A DNA stretch of 5,208 nt from Actinomycetes bacterium (GTDB lineage: Bacteria; Actinomycetota; Actinomycetes; JAJYSQ01). Numbering within the stretch: position 1 is the stretch's first letter; every line of letters begins with the position of its first letter. The position numbers and the translations under genes were made by a program. The stretch is taken from the NCBI GenBank assembly GCA_021793495.1, contig JAJYSQ010000177.1, forward strand, positions 1 to 5,208, in the 5' to 3' direction. Below, piece after piece: positions 1-5,208 of this stretch. The notes beneath the pieces are model-generated. The model searched no databases. It saw nothing but the letters and a program-made list of their open reading frames with translations, and had not been told where the DNA came from.

Positions 1-17
1 GTCCGACGACGGCCGCC

Positions 18-1403
18 CTAGAGTCGTTCGAATCCGCGGACCCTCTCCCAGTCGGTGACGGTCGAGTCATATGCGGCCAGCTCGACACGCGCGTAGTTCG
101 CGTAGTGGGCCACGACCTCCTCGCCGAAGGCGTCCCGAGCGATCGACGAACGTTCCCACAGCTCCAAGGCGTCGCGCAGGGTGTGCGGGACGCTCTCGGC
201 CTGCCCGGAGTCCACCGCCGCGTAGGCGTTGCCGGCGAACGCCGGCTCCAGCGGCAGCTCGTTCTCGATGCCGTGCAGCCCGGCTGCGACCATGGCGGAG
301 ATCGCCAGGTAGGGGTTGACATCCCCCCCGGGCACGCGGTTCTCCACCCGCAGGCCCGACCCGTGCCCGACGACGCGCATCGCGCACGTCCGGTTGTCCC
401 GCCCCCACTTCACCGCCGTGGGGGCGAACGAGCCCGGGACGTACCGCTTGTAGGAGTTGATGTTCGGTGCGTAGAACAGCGTCAGCTCACGCAGCGCGGC
501 GAGCTGACCGGCCAGGAAGTGCTCCATGAGCGGGGAGAAGCCCGCCCGGTCCCCCGTCCCGTCGCCGGCGAGCACGGAGGTGCCCTCGGCCCCGCGCAGC
601 GACAGGTGGATGTGGCAGGAGTTCCCCTCGCGTTGGTCGTACTTGGCCATGAAGGTCAGGCTCAACCCCTCCTGGGCCGCGATCTCCTTCGCCCCGGTCT
701 TGTAGACCACGTGGTGGTCGCTGGTGGCCAGCGCCTCGTCGTACCGGAAGGCGATCTCGTGCTGCCCCAGGTTGCACTCGCCCTTGGCGGACTCCGGGTT
801 CAGCCCGGCACCAGCCATCTCGTTGCGGATCCGGCGCAGCAAGGGCTCGATCCGCCCGGTGCCCAGGATGGAGTAGTCCACGTTGTACTGGTTGGCCGGT
901 ACCAGGTGGCGGTACCCCTTGTCGAACGCCTGCTCGTAGGTGTCCCGGAACACGATGAACTCCAGCTCCGTGCCGGCCATCGCGGTCAGGCCGCGACGAG
1001 CCAGCCGGTCGAGCTGTCGGCGCAGCACCTGCCGGGGGGATGCCACGACCGGCGAGCCGTCCTCCCAGGCGATGTCGGCAAGCAGCAGGACCGAGCCGGG
1101 GTTCCATGGCAGCCACCGCAAGGTGGACAGGTCGGGCCGCAGCATGAAGTCTCCATACCCGCGCTCCCACGAGCTCATGGCGTACCCGCCCACCGTGTTC
1201 ATGTCCACATCCACGGCCAACAGGTAGTTGCACGCCTCGGTACCGTGCGCCAGGACCTCGTCCAGGAAGTGACGGGCGTGGATCCGCTTGCCGGACAGCC
1301 GTCCCTGCATGTCGGTCAGCGCCACCACCACGGTATCGACCTCACCGGCCTCGACCGCCGCCGTCAGCTGATGGACCGAGAGCCGGCCGCGAGCGTCACT
1401 CAT
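18..1403 (-). CDS. Glutamine synthetase-like gamma-glutamyl-amine ligase (GlnA3/GlnA4/PuuA type)
   Basis: 461 residues, usual length for single-domain bacterial GS-I relatives. The family makes gamma-glutamyl phosphate from glutamate and ATP and transfers it to an amine in the cytoplasm. Seen: beta-grasp N-terminal domain (about 8-110), then the catalytic domain with the metal/ATP motif GTELEF (E145, E147), ECNLGQHEI (E209, E216), SCHIHLSL (H264, H266), NSYKRYVPG (R320), WGRDNR (R335, R338) and ENRVPGGDVNPYLA (E354, R356). Core catalysis therefore looks intact. Two ammonium-site residues of true glutamine synthetase are changed: the FDGSS loop aspartate falls at G72 (VGGYAMSSW), and the flap glutamate (GYEAP) is F326 (GSFAP). 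No adenylylation-type NLYDLP tyrosine loop is visible. Inference: the acceptor is a larger amine such as a polyamine or ethanolamine; the exact substrate cannot be read. The ATG is fixed by AGGAGG six bases upstream. The adjacent FCD regulator and permease fit amine catabolism. Ordinary nitrogen-assimilating glutamine synthetase is the less likely alternative. Confidence 0.93.
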   Translation of the reverse strand: MSDARGRLSVHQLTAAVEAGEVDTVVVALTDMQGRLSGKRIHARHFLDEVLAHGTEACNYLLAVDVDMNTVGGYAMSSWERGYGDFMLRPDLSTLRWLPWNPGSVLLLADIAWEDGSPVVASPRQVLRRQLDRLARRGLTAMAGTELEFIVFRDTYEQAFDKGYRHLVPANQYNVDYSILGTGRIEPLLRRIRNEMAGAGLNPESAKGECNLGQHEIAFRYDEALATSDHHVVYKTGAKEIAAQEGLSLTFMAKYDQREGNSCHIHLSLRGAEGTSVLAGDGTGDRAGFSPLMEHFLAGQLAALRELTLFYAPNINSYKRYVPGSFAPTAVKWGRDNRTCAMRVVGHGSGLRVENRVPGGDVNPYLAISAMVAAGLHGIENELPLEPAFAGNAYAAVDSGQAESVPHTLRDALELWERSSIARDAFGEEVVAHYANYARVELAAYDSTVTDWERVRGFERL

Positions 1404-1409
1404 GGATGA

Positions 1410-1415
1410 CCTCCT
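1410..1415 (-). promoter_or_regulatory. Ribosome binding site of the ligase gene
   Basis: A perfect AGGAGG lies six bases before the ATG at 1401-1403. It fixes the start of the glutamine synthetase-like gene and suggests efficient translation. Confidence 0.9.
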
Positions 1416-1426
1416 AGGGTGTGAAT

Positions 1427-1454
1427 GGACTGACAGTAGACCTTCTGATAGTCC
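1427..1454. promoter_or_regulatory. Imperfect 28-bp inverted repeat, candidate operator at the ligase promoter
   Basis: Two 14-base halves match as an inverted repeat at 10 of 14 positions: GGACT at the outer ends, then CAG and AG further in. The repeat covers the -10 box and most of the promoter spacer, where a bound dimeric repressor would block RNA polymerase. The obvious candidate ligand is the FCD regulator encoded just upstream. The same stretch also holds two direct copies of CTGAYAG (1430-1436 and 1445-1451), 15 bases apart. The sequence does not closely match the E. coli FadR operator, so binding by the neighbouring regulator is inferred from position. Confidence 0.45.
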
Positions 1455-1461
1455 GCGTCAC
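1433..1461 (-). promoter_or_regulatory. Predicted sigma-70-type promoter of the ligase gene
   Basis: Read on the minus strand, GTGACG (1456-1461) is followed after 17 bases by TACTGT (1433-1438). The -35 box matches TTGACA at four of six positions; the -10 box keeps the conserved TA...T. Transcription would begin near 1425 and give a leader of about 20 bases ending in the AGGAGG site. An internal promoter here would let the ligase be expressed separately from the regulator gene upstream. This is a consensus match only. Confidence 0.5.
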
Positions 1462-1478
1462 CCCTCCCCGATCGGCTG

Positions 1479-1535
1479 GCCGGAGGCGATCCGCGGACCA
1501 TCCGGGGCACCGCTCGCGGCGTGCGACCCTCCGGC
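1479..1535 (-). terminator. Possible stem-loop terminator or attenuator after the regulator gene
   Basis: Perfect 8-base arms GCCGGAGG (1479-1486) and CCTCCGGC (1528-1535) flank a 41-base interior. The right arm directly abuts the regulator's stop codon. The interior holds a second hairpin-prone segment (1507-1524; GCAC and GTGC ends with CGC and GCG inside). There is no run of U after the structure, so it would not be a classical intrinsic terminator. Actinobacteria often use such U-poor hairpins. It may separate regulator transcripts from the ligase promoter. Confidence 0.3.
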
Positions 1536-2312
1536 TCAACCGAGGAAGCCCCGCAGCAGCGCGGCGGTGGCATCGACATGCTCCTCCATGTGCCGCCGCG
1601 AGCGCTCGGGGTCACCGGCCAGGATCGCGTCGACCACCGCGGCGTGCTGGGCGTCGGAGTGCGCGATGTTCCGGCGGATGACCGGGATCGCGCGCAACAG
1701 CTCGTCCAGGCGGATCTGACCCTCGGCGACCGCTGTGGCCAGCGGCTGGCACCCCGCCGCCCCGGCGATCGTCAGGTGCAGCCGTGAGTCCGCCATCCGC
1801 CGGCTGGCGTCGTCGGTGGCCCCCGTGCACTCGACGAGGGCCACCCGCAGCGCCTGTCGATCCCCGGCCATCAGCGGTCGCGACGCCGCCAGCGCCGCCG
1901 TGCCCGGCTCGACCACGCGGCGGAAGTCCAACGCCTCGTCCAAGGCCGCCCCCATCCGCCGGGCCACCTGCTCGGCCCCCTCGTCCGGAGCCGGCTGGTC
2001 CCCCGCATCGTAGATCACGAAGGTCCCCCCGGTACGCCCCCGGCGGGAATCGACCATGCCGGCCTGGCGCAGCGCCTTGATGGCCTCCCGGAGAGTGACC
2101 CGGCTGACTGCCAGCGCCTCGGCCAGCTCCCGCTCGGGCGGCAGACGATTCCCGGTCGGCACCAGTCCCAGCCGGATGCCCTGGGCCAGCCGCTCGACGG
2201 TCGCCTCGAAGATGTTCCGGTCCCGGACCGGGCGGAACAGGGAACGAGCCAGCATCGAAGCCACCACCGGGGCCGGTCCGGGATCACCGTGGACCTGCGA
2301 GGGCACCGACAC
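1536..2312 (-). CDS. GntR-family transcriptional regulator, FadR/FCD subfamily
   Basis: 258 residues: an N-terminal winged helix-turn-helix (about 34-100) followed by an all-helical FCD effector domain (about 120-250). The DNA-binding part carries the GntR signature LPPERELAEALAVSRVTLRE (58-77), followed by the wing RRGRTGGTFV. The FCD domain has the expected acidic/histidine metal or ligand site: D175 and H179 (DSRLH), H223 (QHAAVVDAI) and H245 (MEEH). Such proteins are dimeric repressors or activators released by small carboxylates, amino acids or related metabolites. It sits between the permease and ligase genes and probably controls one or both, perhaps through the inverted repeat at 1427-1454; this is inference. 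The start is uncertain. The GTG used here has a weak GGTGG six bases upstream, whereas the ATG at 2253-2255 (residue 20) has a similar GGTGG and would remove a disordered-looking 19-residue extension while leaving the DNA-binding domain whole. Confidence 0.92.
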   Translation of the reverse strand: MSVPSQVHGDPGPAPVVASMLARSLFRPVRDRNIFEATVERLAQGIRLGLVPTGNRLPPERELAEALAVSRVTLREAIKALRQAGMVDSRRGRTGGTFVIYDAGDQPAPDEGAEQVARRMGAALDEALDFRRVVEPGTAALAASRPLMAGDRQALRVALVECTGATDDASRRMADSRLHLTIAGAAGCQPLATAVAEGQIRLDELLRAIPVIRRNIAHSDAQHAAVVDAILAGDPERSRRHMEEHVDATAALLRGFLG

Positions 2313-2453
2313 GTGTGACCACCATCCGACTCGGCACCAGCACCGGCCTGCTCGAGGAGCACCTTAGCCCTCCCGTGGCCCAGGCACACCGGCCTCGACC
2401 AGCACGTCTCGACCCCAGCCGACGGCGCGTGAGACCGGCTGCTCGTGAGCCCG
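2313..2453. other. Intergenic gap between permease and regulator genes
   Basis: This 141-base gap has no convincing promoter or terminator. The best -10-like word on the minus strand is TAAGGT (near 2370-2376), without a good -35 box. Two small symmetric elements are present: TGCTC-GAG-GAGCA (2349-2361), and two copies of CTCGACC 14 bases apart (2394-2400 and 2408-2414). Either could be a site for regulator autocontrol, but both are short enough to be chance in GC-rich DNA. The regulator may be transcribed by read-through from the permease. Confidence 0.4.
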
Positions 2454-4031
2454 TCAGCCCAGGGACTCCAGCTCGGCCTCGATCGCGGCGAGCTCCTCCT
2501 CGCTACCCTGCACCCGCGGGCCGGTGAACCAACGCCTTGCCGACACGGCCCACCAGATCCCGGCGAAACCCAGCACGGCCAGGACCGCGATCGGCGTGTA
2601 GTTGAAGCTGTTGACCGTGATGGGGGATGCGGTGGGCAGCATGAAAAGGATCGTGATGAATATCACCCACACCACCGCGACGATACCCACCGGCGTGCTC
2701 CACCGACCGAGGTGCCAGGGGCCTCGCTGAAACCGGTCGCCCCGCAACAGCCGGAGGAAGGTCGGCAAGACATACGCGATGTACAGCCCGATGACCGCGA
2801 TCGAGGTGACCGCCGCGTACGCGGTGACGTTCCACAGGTACGGCAGTCCCAGGATGAACGCGCCCACCGCGGCCAGCCAGATCGCGTTGGTGGGCGTACG
2901 CGTCCGCGGGTTGATCCGGTGCCAGAACGCGGAGCCGGGCAGCGCCCCGTCCCGGGAGAACGCGTAGATCATCCGTGAGTTCGCGGTGACCGAGGCCATA
3001 CCGCAGAACAGCTGGGCGCCGATCGCGACCAGCAGCAGCATCTTCCCCCCGGTGGCTCCGACCGCGTCGATGAAGATCTGCGCCGGCGGGACCCCGGTGG
3101 GGGTGCCCAGGGTTTTCGTGTAGTTCTGGATCGCGAACGTCAGCCCGATGAGCAGCACCCACCCGGCGACCAGGGACACCAGGATCGACATGATGATCCC
3201 GCGAGGGCCGGACCGGGCTGCGTCGTGGGTCTCTTCGCTCATGTGCGCACTGGCGTCGTACCCGGTGAACGTGTACTGGGCCAGCAGCAGGCCGATCATG
3301 ACCACGTAGAACGTCGAGCTCCAACCGGTGTTGTTGACGAAGTGTCCGAACACGAAGCTGGCCGACTGGTGCTTGGTCGGCACGATGCCCAGCGCTCCGA
3401 CGATCACGAGCACCCCAAGGATGTGCCACCAGACGCTGATGTCGTTCAGCAGGGCGACCAGCCCCACGCCGAACGTGTTGAGCAGCCCGTGCACCAGCAG
3501 GATGATGGCGAACAGGAGGATCGTGTGCCAGGGCCGGGCGTCGAATCCGAACTGCAGGTCCAGCAGGGCGTTGAGGAAGAATGCGGCCCCGAAGTCGATA
3601 CCGGCGGTCACCGCGACCTGTCCGAGAAAGTTGAACCAGCCGGTGAACCACGACCAGGCTGCGGCATTCGACGGAGCCAGCTTCGCCGACCAGTAGTACA
3701 GACCGCCGGCGGTGGGGAAGCTGGAGCACACCTCGGCCATCGACAGGCCCACGAACAGGGTCATGACGCCGACCACGGGCCAGCCCCACACGATGACCGC
3801 TGGCCCCCCGGTGTTCATCCCGTAGCCGTACAGGGTCAGGCACCCGGAGAGGATCGAGATGATCGTGAAGCTCACCGCGAAGTTGGAGAAGCCCGACATG
3901 TGTCGACGCAGCTCCTGGGCGTACCCCATCTGGTGCAGACGCTGCTCGTCGCTGACGGTCCCTGGGTGGGCAGCACCCGAGGCGCCACGGCCGGCGGGTG
4001 ACGGAATCGGCGAGGCCGGGGTGTGGGTCAT
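2454..4031 (-). CDS. APC-superfamily amino acid/amine permease
   Basis: 525 residues, typical of the amino acid/choline/GABA-type branch of the APC transporters. It would import an amino acid or amine across the cytoplasmic membrane by cation-coupled symport or exchange. After a Pro/Ala/Gly-rich cytoplasmic N-terminus (1-45), about twelve hydrophobic helices are visible near 48-70, 77-99, 125-155, 168-187, 189-216, 238-258, 279-303, 328-352, 381-400, 402-423, 447-466 and 478-498. Diagnostic motifs are SNFAVSFTIISILSG in helix 1, SMAEVCSSFPTAGGLYYW after helix 2, FTGYDASAHMSEET near 255-268 and ANSRMIYAFSRDGALPGS near 350-367. The C-terminus is short and acidic. The frame stays open upstream to 4466, but that part has no transporter character and overlaps the hydrolase gene; the chosen ATG has GAGGAG six bases before it. 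Substrate cannot be read directly. The downstream ligase suggests an amine or amino acid that becomes gamma-glutamylated. Confidence 0.95.
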   Translation of the reverse strand: MTHTPASPIPSPAGRGASGAAHPGTVSDEQRLHQMGYAQELRRHMSGFSNFAVSFTIISILSGCLTLYGYGMNTGGPAVIVWGWPVVGVMTLFVGLSMAEVCSSFPTAGGLYYWSAKLAPSNAAAWSWFTGWFNFLGQVAVTAGIDFGAAFFLNALLDLQFGFDARPWHTILLFAIILLVHGLLNTFGVGLVALLNDISVWWHILGVLVIVGALGIVPTKHQSASFVFGHFVNNTGWSSTFYVVMIGLLLAQYTFTGYDASAHMSEETHDAARSGPRGIIMSILVSLVAGWVLLIGLTFAIQNYTKTLGTPTGVPPAQIFIDAVGATGGKMLLLVAIGAQLFCGMASVTANSRMIYAFSRDGALPGSAFWHRINPRTRTPTNAIWLAAVGAFILGLPYLWNVTAYAAVTSIAVIGLYIAYVLPTFLRLLRGDRFQRGPWHLGRWSTPVGIVAVVWVIFITILFMLPTASPITVNSFNYTPIAVLAVLGFAGIWWAVSARRWFTGPRVQGSEEELAAIEAELESLG

Positions 4032-4037
4032 GAACTG

Positions 4038-4043
4038 CTCCTC
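4038..4043 (-). promoter_or_regulatory. Ribosome binding site of the permease gene
   Basis: GAGGAG lies six bases before the ATG at 4029-4031. It selects this start over the longer open frame that runs back into the hydrolase gene. Confidence 0.85.
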
Positions 4044-4052
4044 GCACGTGCG
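4043..4052. repeat. Perfect 10-bp palindrome next to the permease ribosome binding site
   Basis: CGCACGTGCG reads the same on both strands and overlaps the first base of the GAGGAG site. In RNA it could form only a tiny hairpin (three pairs, four-base loop). In DNA it could be a dimer-binding site. Such a word can also occur by chance in GC-rich sequence. Confidence 0.3.
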
Positions 4053-4145
4053 GACGCGGGGCCGACCGGGCCACCGATCTCCGGGACCGCGGCAGGGATG
4101 GGCTTGACCTTCACGGGGGGCACGTTGCGCAGCCCTTGAGGAGAG

Positions 4146-4174
4146 ATGATCGAACCGGACCGTGGCCGTGTCAA
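4146..4174 (-). promoter_or_regulatory. Predicted sigma-70-type promoter of the permease gene
   Basis: On the minus strand a perfect TTGACA (-35, 4169-4174) is followed after exactly 17 bases by GATCAT (-10, 4146-4151; four of six to TATAAT, including the final T). The DNA just upstream (about 4171-4215) is the most AT-rich stretch of the intergenic region, as expected at a promoter. The start of transcription would fall near 4139, leaving a leader of about 108 bases before the permease ATG. This separates permease transcription from the hydrolase gene. Confidence 0.6.
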
Positions 4175-4184
4175 CTGGTTCGTC

Positions 4185-4237
4185 AAAGAAATTGGTCTTC
4201 CCCGGAACCTTTACCCTCACCGGGAGCCGAACCGGGG
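4185..4237 (-). terminator. Weak candidate terminator after the hydrolase gene
   Basis: On the minus strand, CCCCGG (4232-4237) can pair with CCGGGG (4200-4205). A competing CCCGG (4220-4224) can pair with the same right arm with a shorter loop. A U-rich run AAUUUCUUU (4185-4193) follows seven bases after the stem. The stems are only five to six pairs with large loops, so termination here is uncertain, though the position 13 bases beyond the hydrolase stop and just before the permease promoter is right. Confidence 0.25.
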
Positions 4238-4249
4238 CAGGCTGGCCGG

Positions 4250-5188
4250 TCAGCGAGGCCGTTGGACGGCGAGCAGTCGCCGGACGGCGCCACCCACCAG
4301 GTCCGGCCGCTCCATCTGAGCAACGTGCCCGCAGTGCGGGACCACCACCAGCAGGCTGTCGGGGAACGTCCCTGCCGCGCGGTATGCGCTGCGCGGGTCG
4401 ACGAGCCGGTCGGCCAACCCATACACGAGCAACGTCGGGGCAGTGACCCGGGCGGCCGCCCGCCACGGCGCGTCAGTACCGACCCGGTAGAAGTAGGTGG
4501 CCAGCAGCCCGCGCAGCGAGCCCAGCAGGGCCTCCTGCGCCCAGGGCAGCCGGTCGCGGGCCTCGGCTTCCGAGACCGCCTCGTCCAACCGCTGCTGCGG
4601 CACCCGGGACGGCTCGGCAAAGCAGCTGTCCACGGTGAACTGGACCCTGGTCTCCAACGGGACCCGGACCAGGCGCCGGGTCAGCGACTCGCCGACCCTC
4701 GGCACGGCAAGCACTGGCAGGTGCGCGTTGGACCGCCGTACCCGCAGGTGCGGCAGTGCCGGGGAGATCAGCACCAGGCTGCGAACCAGGTCGGGACGCC
4801 ACCCGGCCACCAGCGTCACCACGACACCGCCGAGAGAGTTGCCGAACAGGTGCACCGGTCCACGACCCGAAGCCTCGATCAGGTCGATCACGGCACGAGC
4901 GTGCCCGGCTGGCGAGTAGTCAGGTCCGGGCGGCGGCGGGGAGGACCCGAAGCCCGGCAGGTCCATGGCCCAGCAGTCCAGCTCGTCGCGCAGGACCGCC
5001 ATCAGGTCGGTCCAGTTGGTCGCCGACCCACCGAGCCCGTGGACCATCAGGGCCGGCTCGCCCACCTGTTCGGCCACCGGAACCCGCCGGACGAAGAGTT
5101 CGCGAGTGCCGGTGCGGACCACGTACCCCGGCCACGGGGCCGGCAGCAGCGGGATGTCGTCTCGCCCGAGCAAACGGTCCACCGGCAC
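4250..5188 (-). CDS. Alpha/beta-hydrolase fold protein of unknown substrate
   Basis: 312 residues from the GTG used here, normal for a single-domain alpha/beta hydrolase. The order of elements is canonical: oxyanion-region motif HGLGGS (50-55), strand and loop MDLPGFGSS (75-83), nucleophile elbow GNSLGG with Ser118, a helical cap (about 145-235), the acid in YGLADRLVDP (Asp260), and the histidine in HCGHVAQ (His288). The Ser-Asp-His triad is therefore complete, supporting an active esterase, lipase, C-C hydrolase or similar enzyme. No signal peptide or membrane segment is evident, so it is probably cytoplasmic. The start is not certain: the frame is open to the window edge, the SD-like GGGAGG lies rather far upstream (about 12 bases), and an in-frame GTG occurs two codons later. 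It precedes the permease by 218 bases and is probably a separate transcription unit; a link to amine metabolism is not shown. Confidence 0.9.
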   Translation of the reverse strand: MPVDRLLGRDDIPLLPAPWPGYVVRTGTRELFVRRVPVAEQVGEPALMVHGLGGSATNWTDLMAVLRDELDCWAMDLPGFGSSPPPPGPDYSPAGHARAVIDLIEASGRGPVHLFGNSLGGVVVTLVAGWRPDLVRSLVLISPALPHLRVRRSNAHLPVLAVPRVGESLTRRLVRVPLETRVQFTVDSCFAEPSRVPQQRLDEAVSEAEARDRLPWAQEALLGSLRGLLATYFYRVGTDAPWRAAARVTAPTLLVYGLADRLVDPRSAYRAAGTFPDSLLVVVPHCGHVAQMERPDLVGGAVRRLLAVQRPR

Positions 5189-5208
5189 CTCGACAACCCC
5201 CCTCCCGC

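Noticed and set aside
487..1233. Second minus-strand frame of 248 codons inside the ligase gene
   Set aside because: Alternate-frame shadow with low-complexity Arg/Gly/Ala/Pro composition and no start signal.
105..1409. Long plus-strand open frame (434 codons) antisense to the ligase gene
   Set aside because: It mirrors the glutamine synthetase-like gene, whose motifs are unmistakable on the minus strand. The antisense peptide has no recognisable fold and is rich in R, G, P, Q and V, as expected for a shadow frame in GC-rich DNA.
2445..2978. Plus-strand frame of 177 codons near the permease 3' end
   Set aside because: Overlaps the permease antisense, highly charged low-complexity peptide, no ribosome binding site of note.
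3225..4001. Plus-strand frame of 258 codons opposite the permease
   Set aside because: Antisense shadow of the permease, with polar His/Gln/Glu/Asp-rich sequence typical of the reverse complement of hydrophobic codons.
2503..4074. Minus-strand frame of 523 codons overlapping the permease
   Set aside because: It is a +1-type shadow of the permease, with Arg/His/Gly/Pro-rich sequence and no hydrophobic segments; the permease frame holds all conserved motifs.
4151..4235. Direct repeat of CGAACCGG at 4151-4158 and 4228-4235
   Set aside because: Eight bases only, in GC-rich DNA, with no consistent relation to promoter or start sites; most likely chance.
4032..4466. N-terminal extension of the permease frame by 145 codons
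   Set aside because: The extension overlaps the hydrolase gene, has no membrane or transporter character, and a good ribosome binding site marks the ATG at 4029-4031.
4183..4620. Minus-strand frame of 145 codons running from the hydrolase gene into the intergenic gap
   Set aside because: Mostly an out-of-frame reading of the hydrolase gene, with no recognised domain. Its last part merely continues into the gap until a stop.

Overview
The window reads as high-GC actinobacterial chromosome. Base composition is roughly two-thirds G+C by eye, the codons are strongly GC-ending, and the encoded families are typical of Actinomycetota. No RNA gene, mobile element, CRISPR array or integration scar is visible. 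All four genes lie on the minus strand, so transcription runs from the right end of the window to the left.

In transcription order the genes are: (1) an alpha/beta-hydrolase of unknown substrate (4250-5188, possibly longer at its N-terminus because it reaches the window edge); (2) a 12-helix APC-superfamily amino acid/amine permease (2454-4031); (3) a GntR-type regulator of the FadR/FCD subfamily (1536-2312); (4) a glutamine synthetase-like ligase (18-1403), whose remodelled ammonium site suggests it joins glutamate to an amine larger than ammonia. The gaps are short (218, 141 and 132 bases). Two carry good promoter-like sequences: upstream of the permease (TTGACA-N17-GATCAT) and upstream of the ligase (GTGACG-N17-TACTGT). 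The second is overlaid by an imperfect 28-bp inverted repeat that could be the regulator's operator.

Taken together, the permease, regulator and ligase look like a small, inducible module for uptake and gamma-glutamylation of an amine, such as a polyamine, ethanolamine or another primary amine. The logic is that of the PuuA and GlnA3/GlnA4-type pathways: the amine is imported, capped with glutamate, then oxidised. The oxidase, dehydrogenase and gamma-glutamyl hydrolase steps are not in this window; they may lie left of position 18 or elsewhere. The hydrolase appears to be a separate transcription unit with no clear link to the pathway.

I see no evidence of a wholly new biological system. The points most worth following up are the altered active site of the ligase, the operator-like palindrome at its promoter, and the roughly 108-nt permease leader, which contains a short open frame overlapping the permease start codon.
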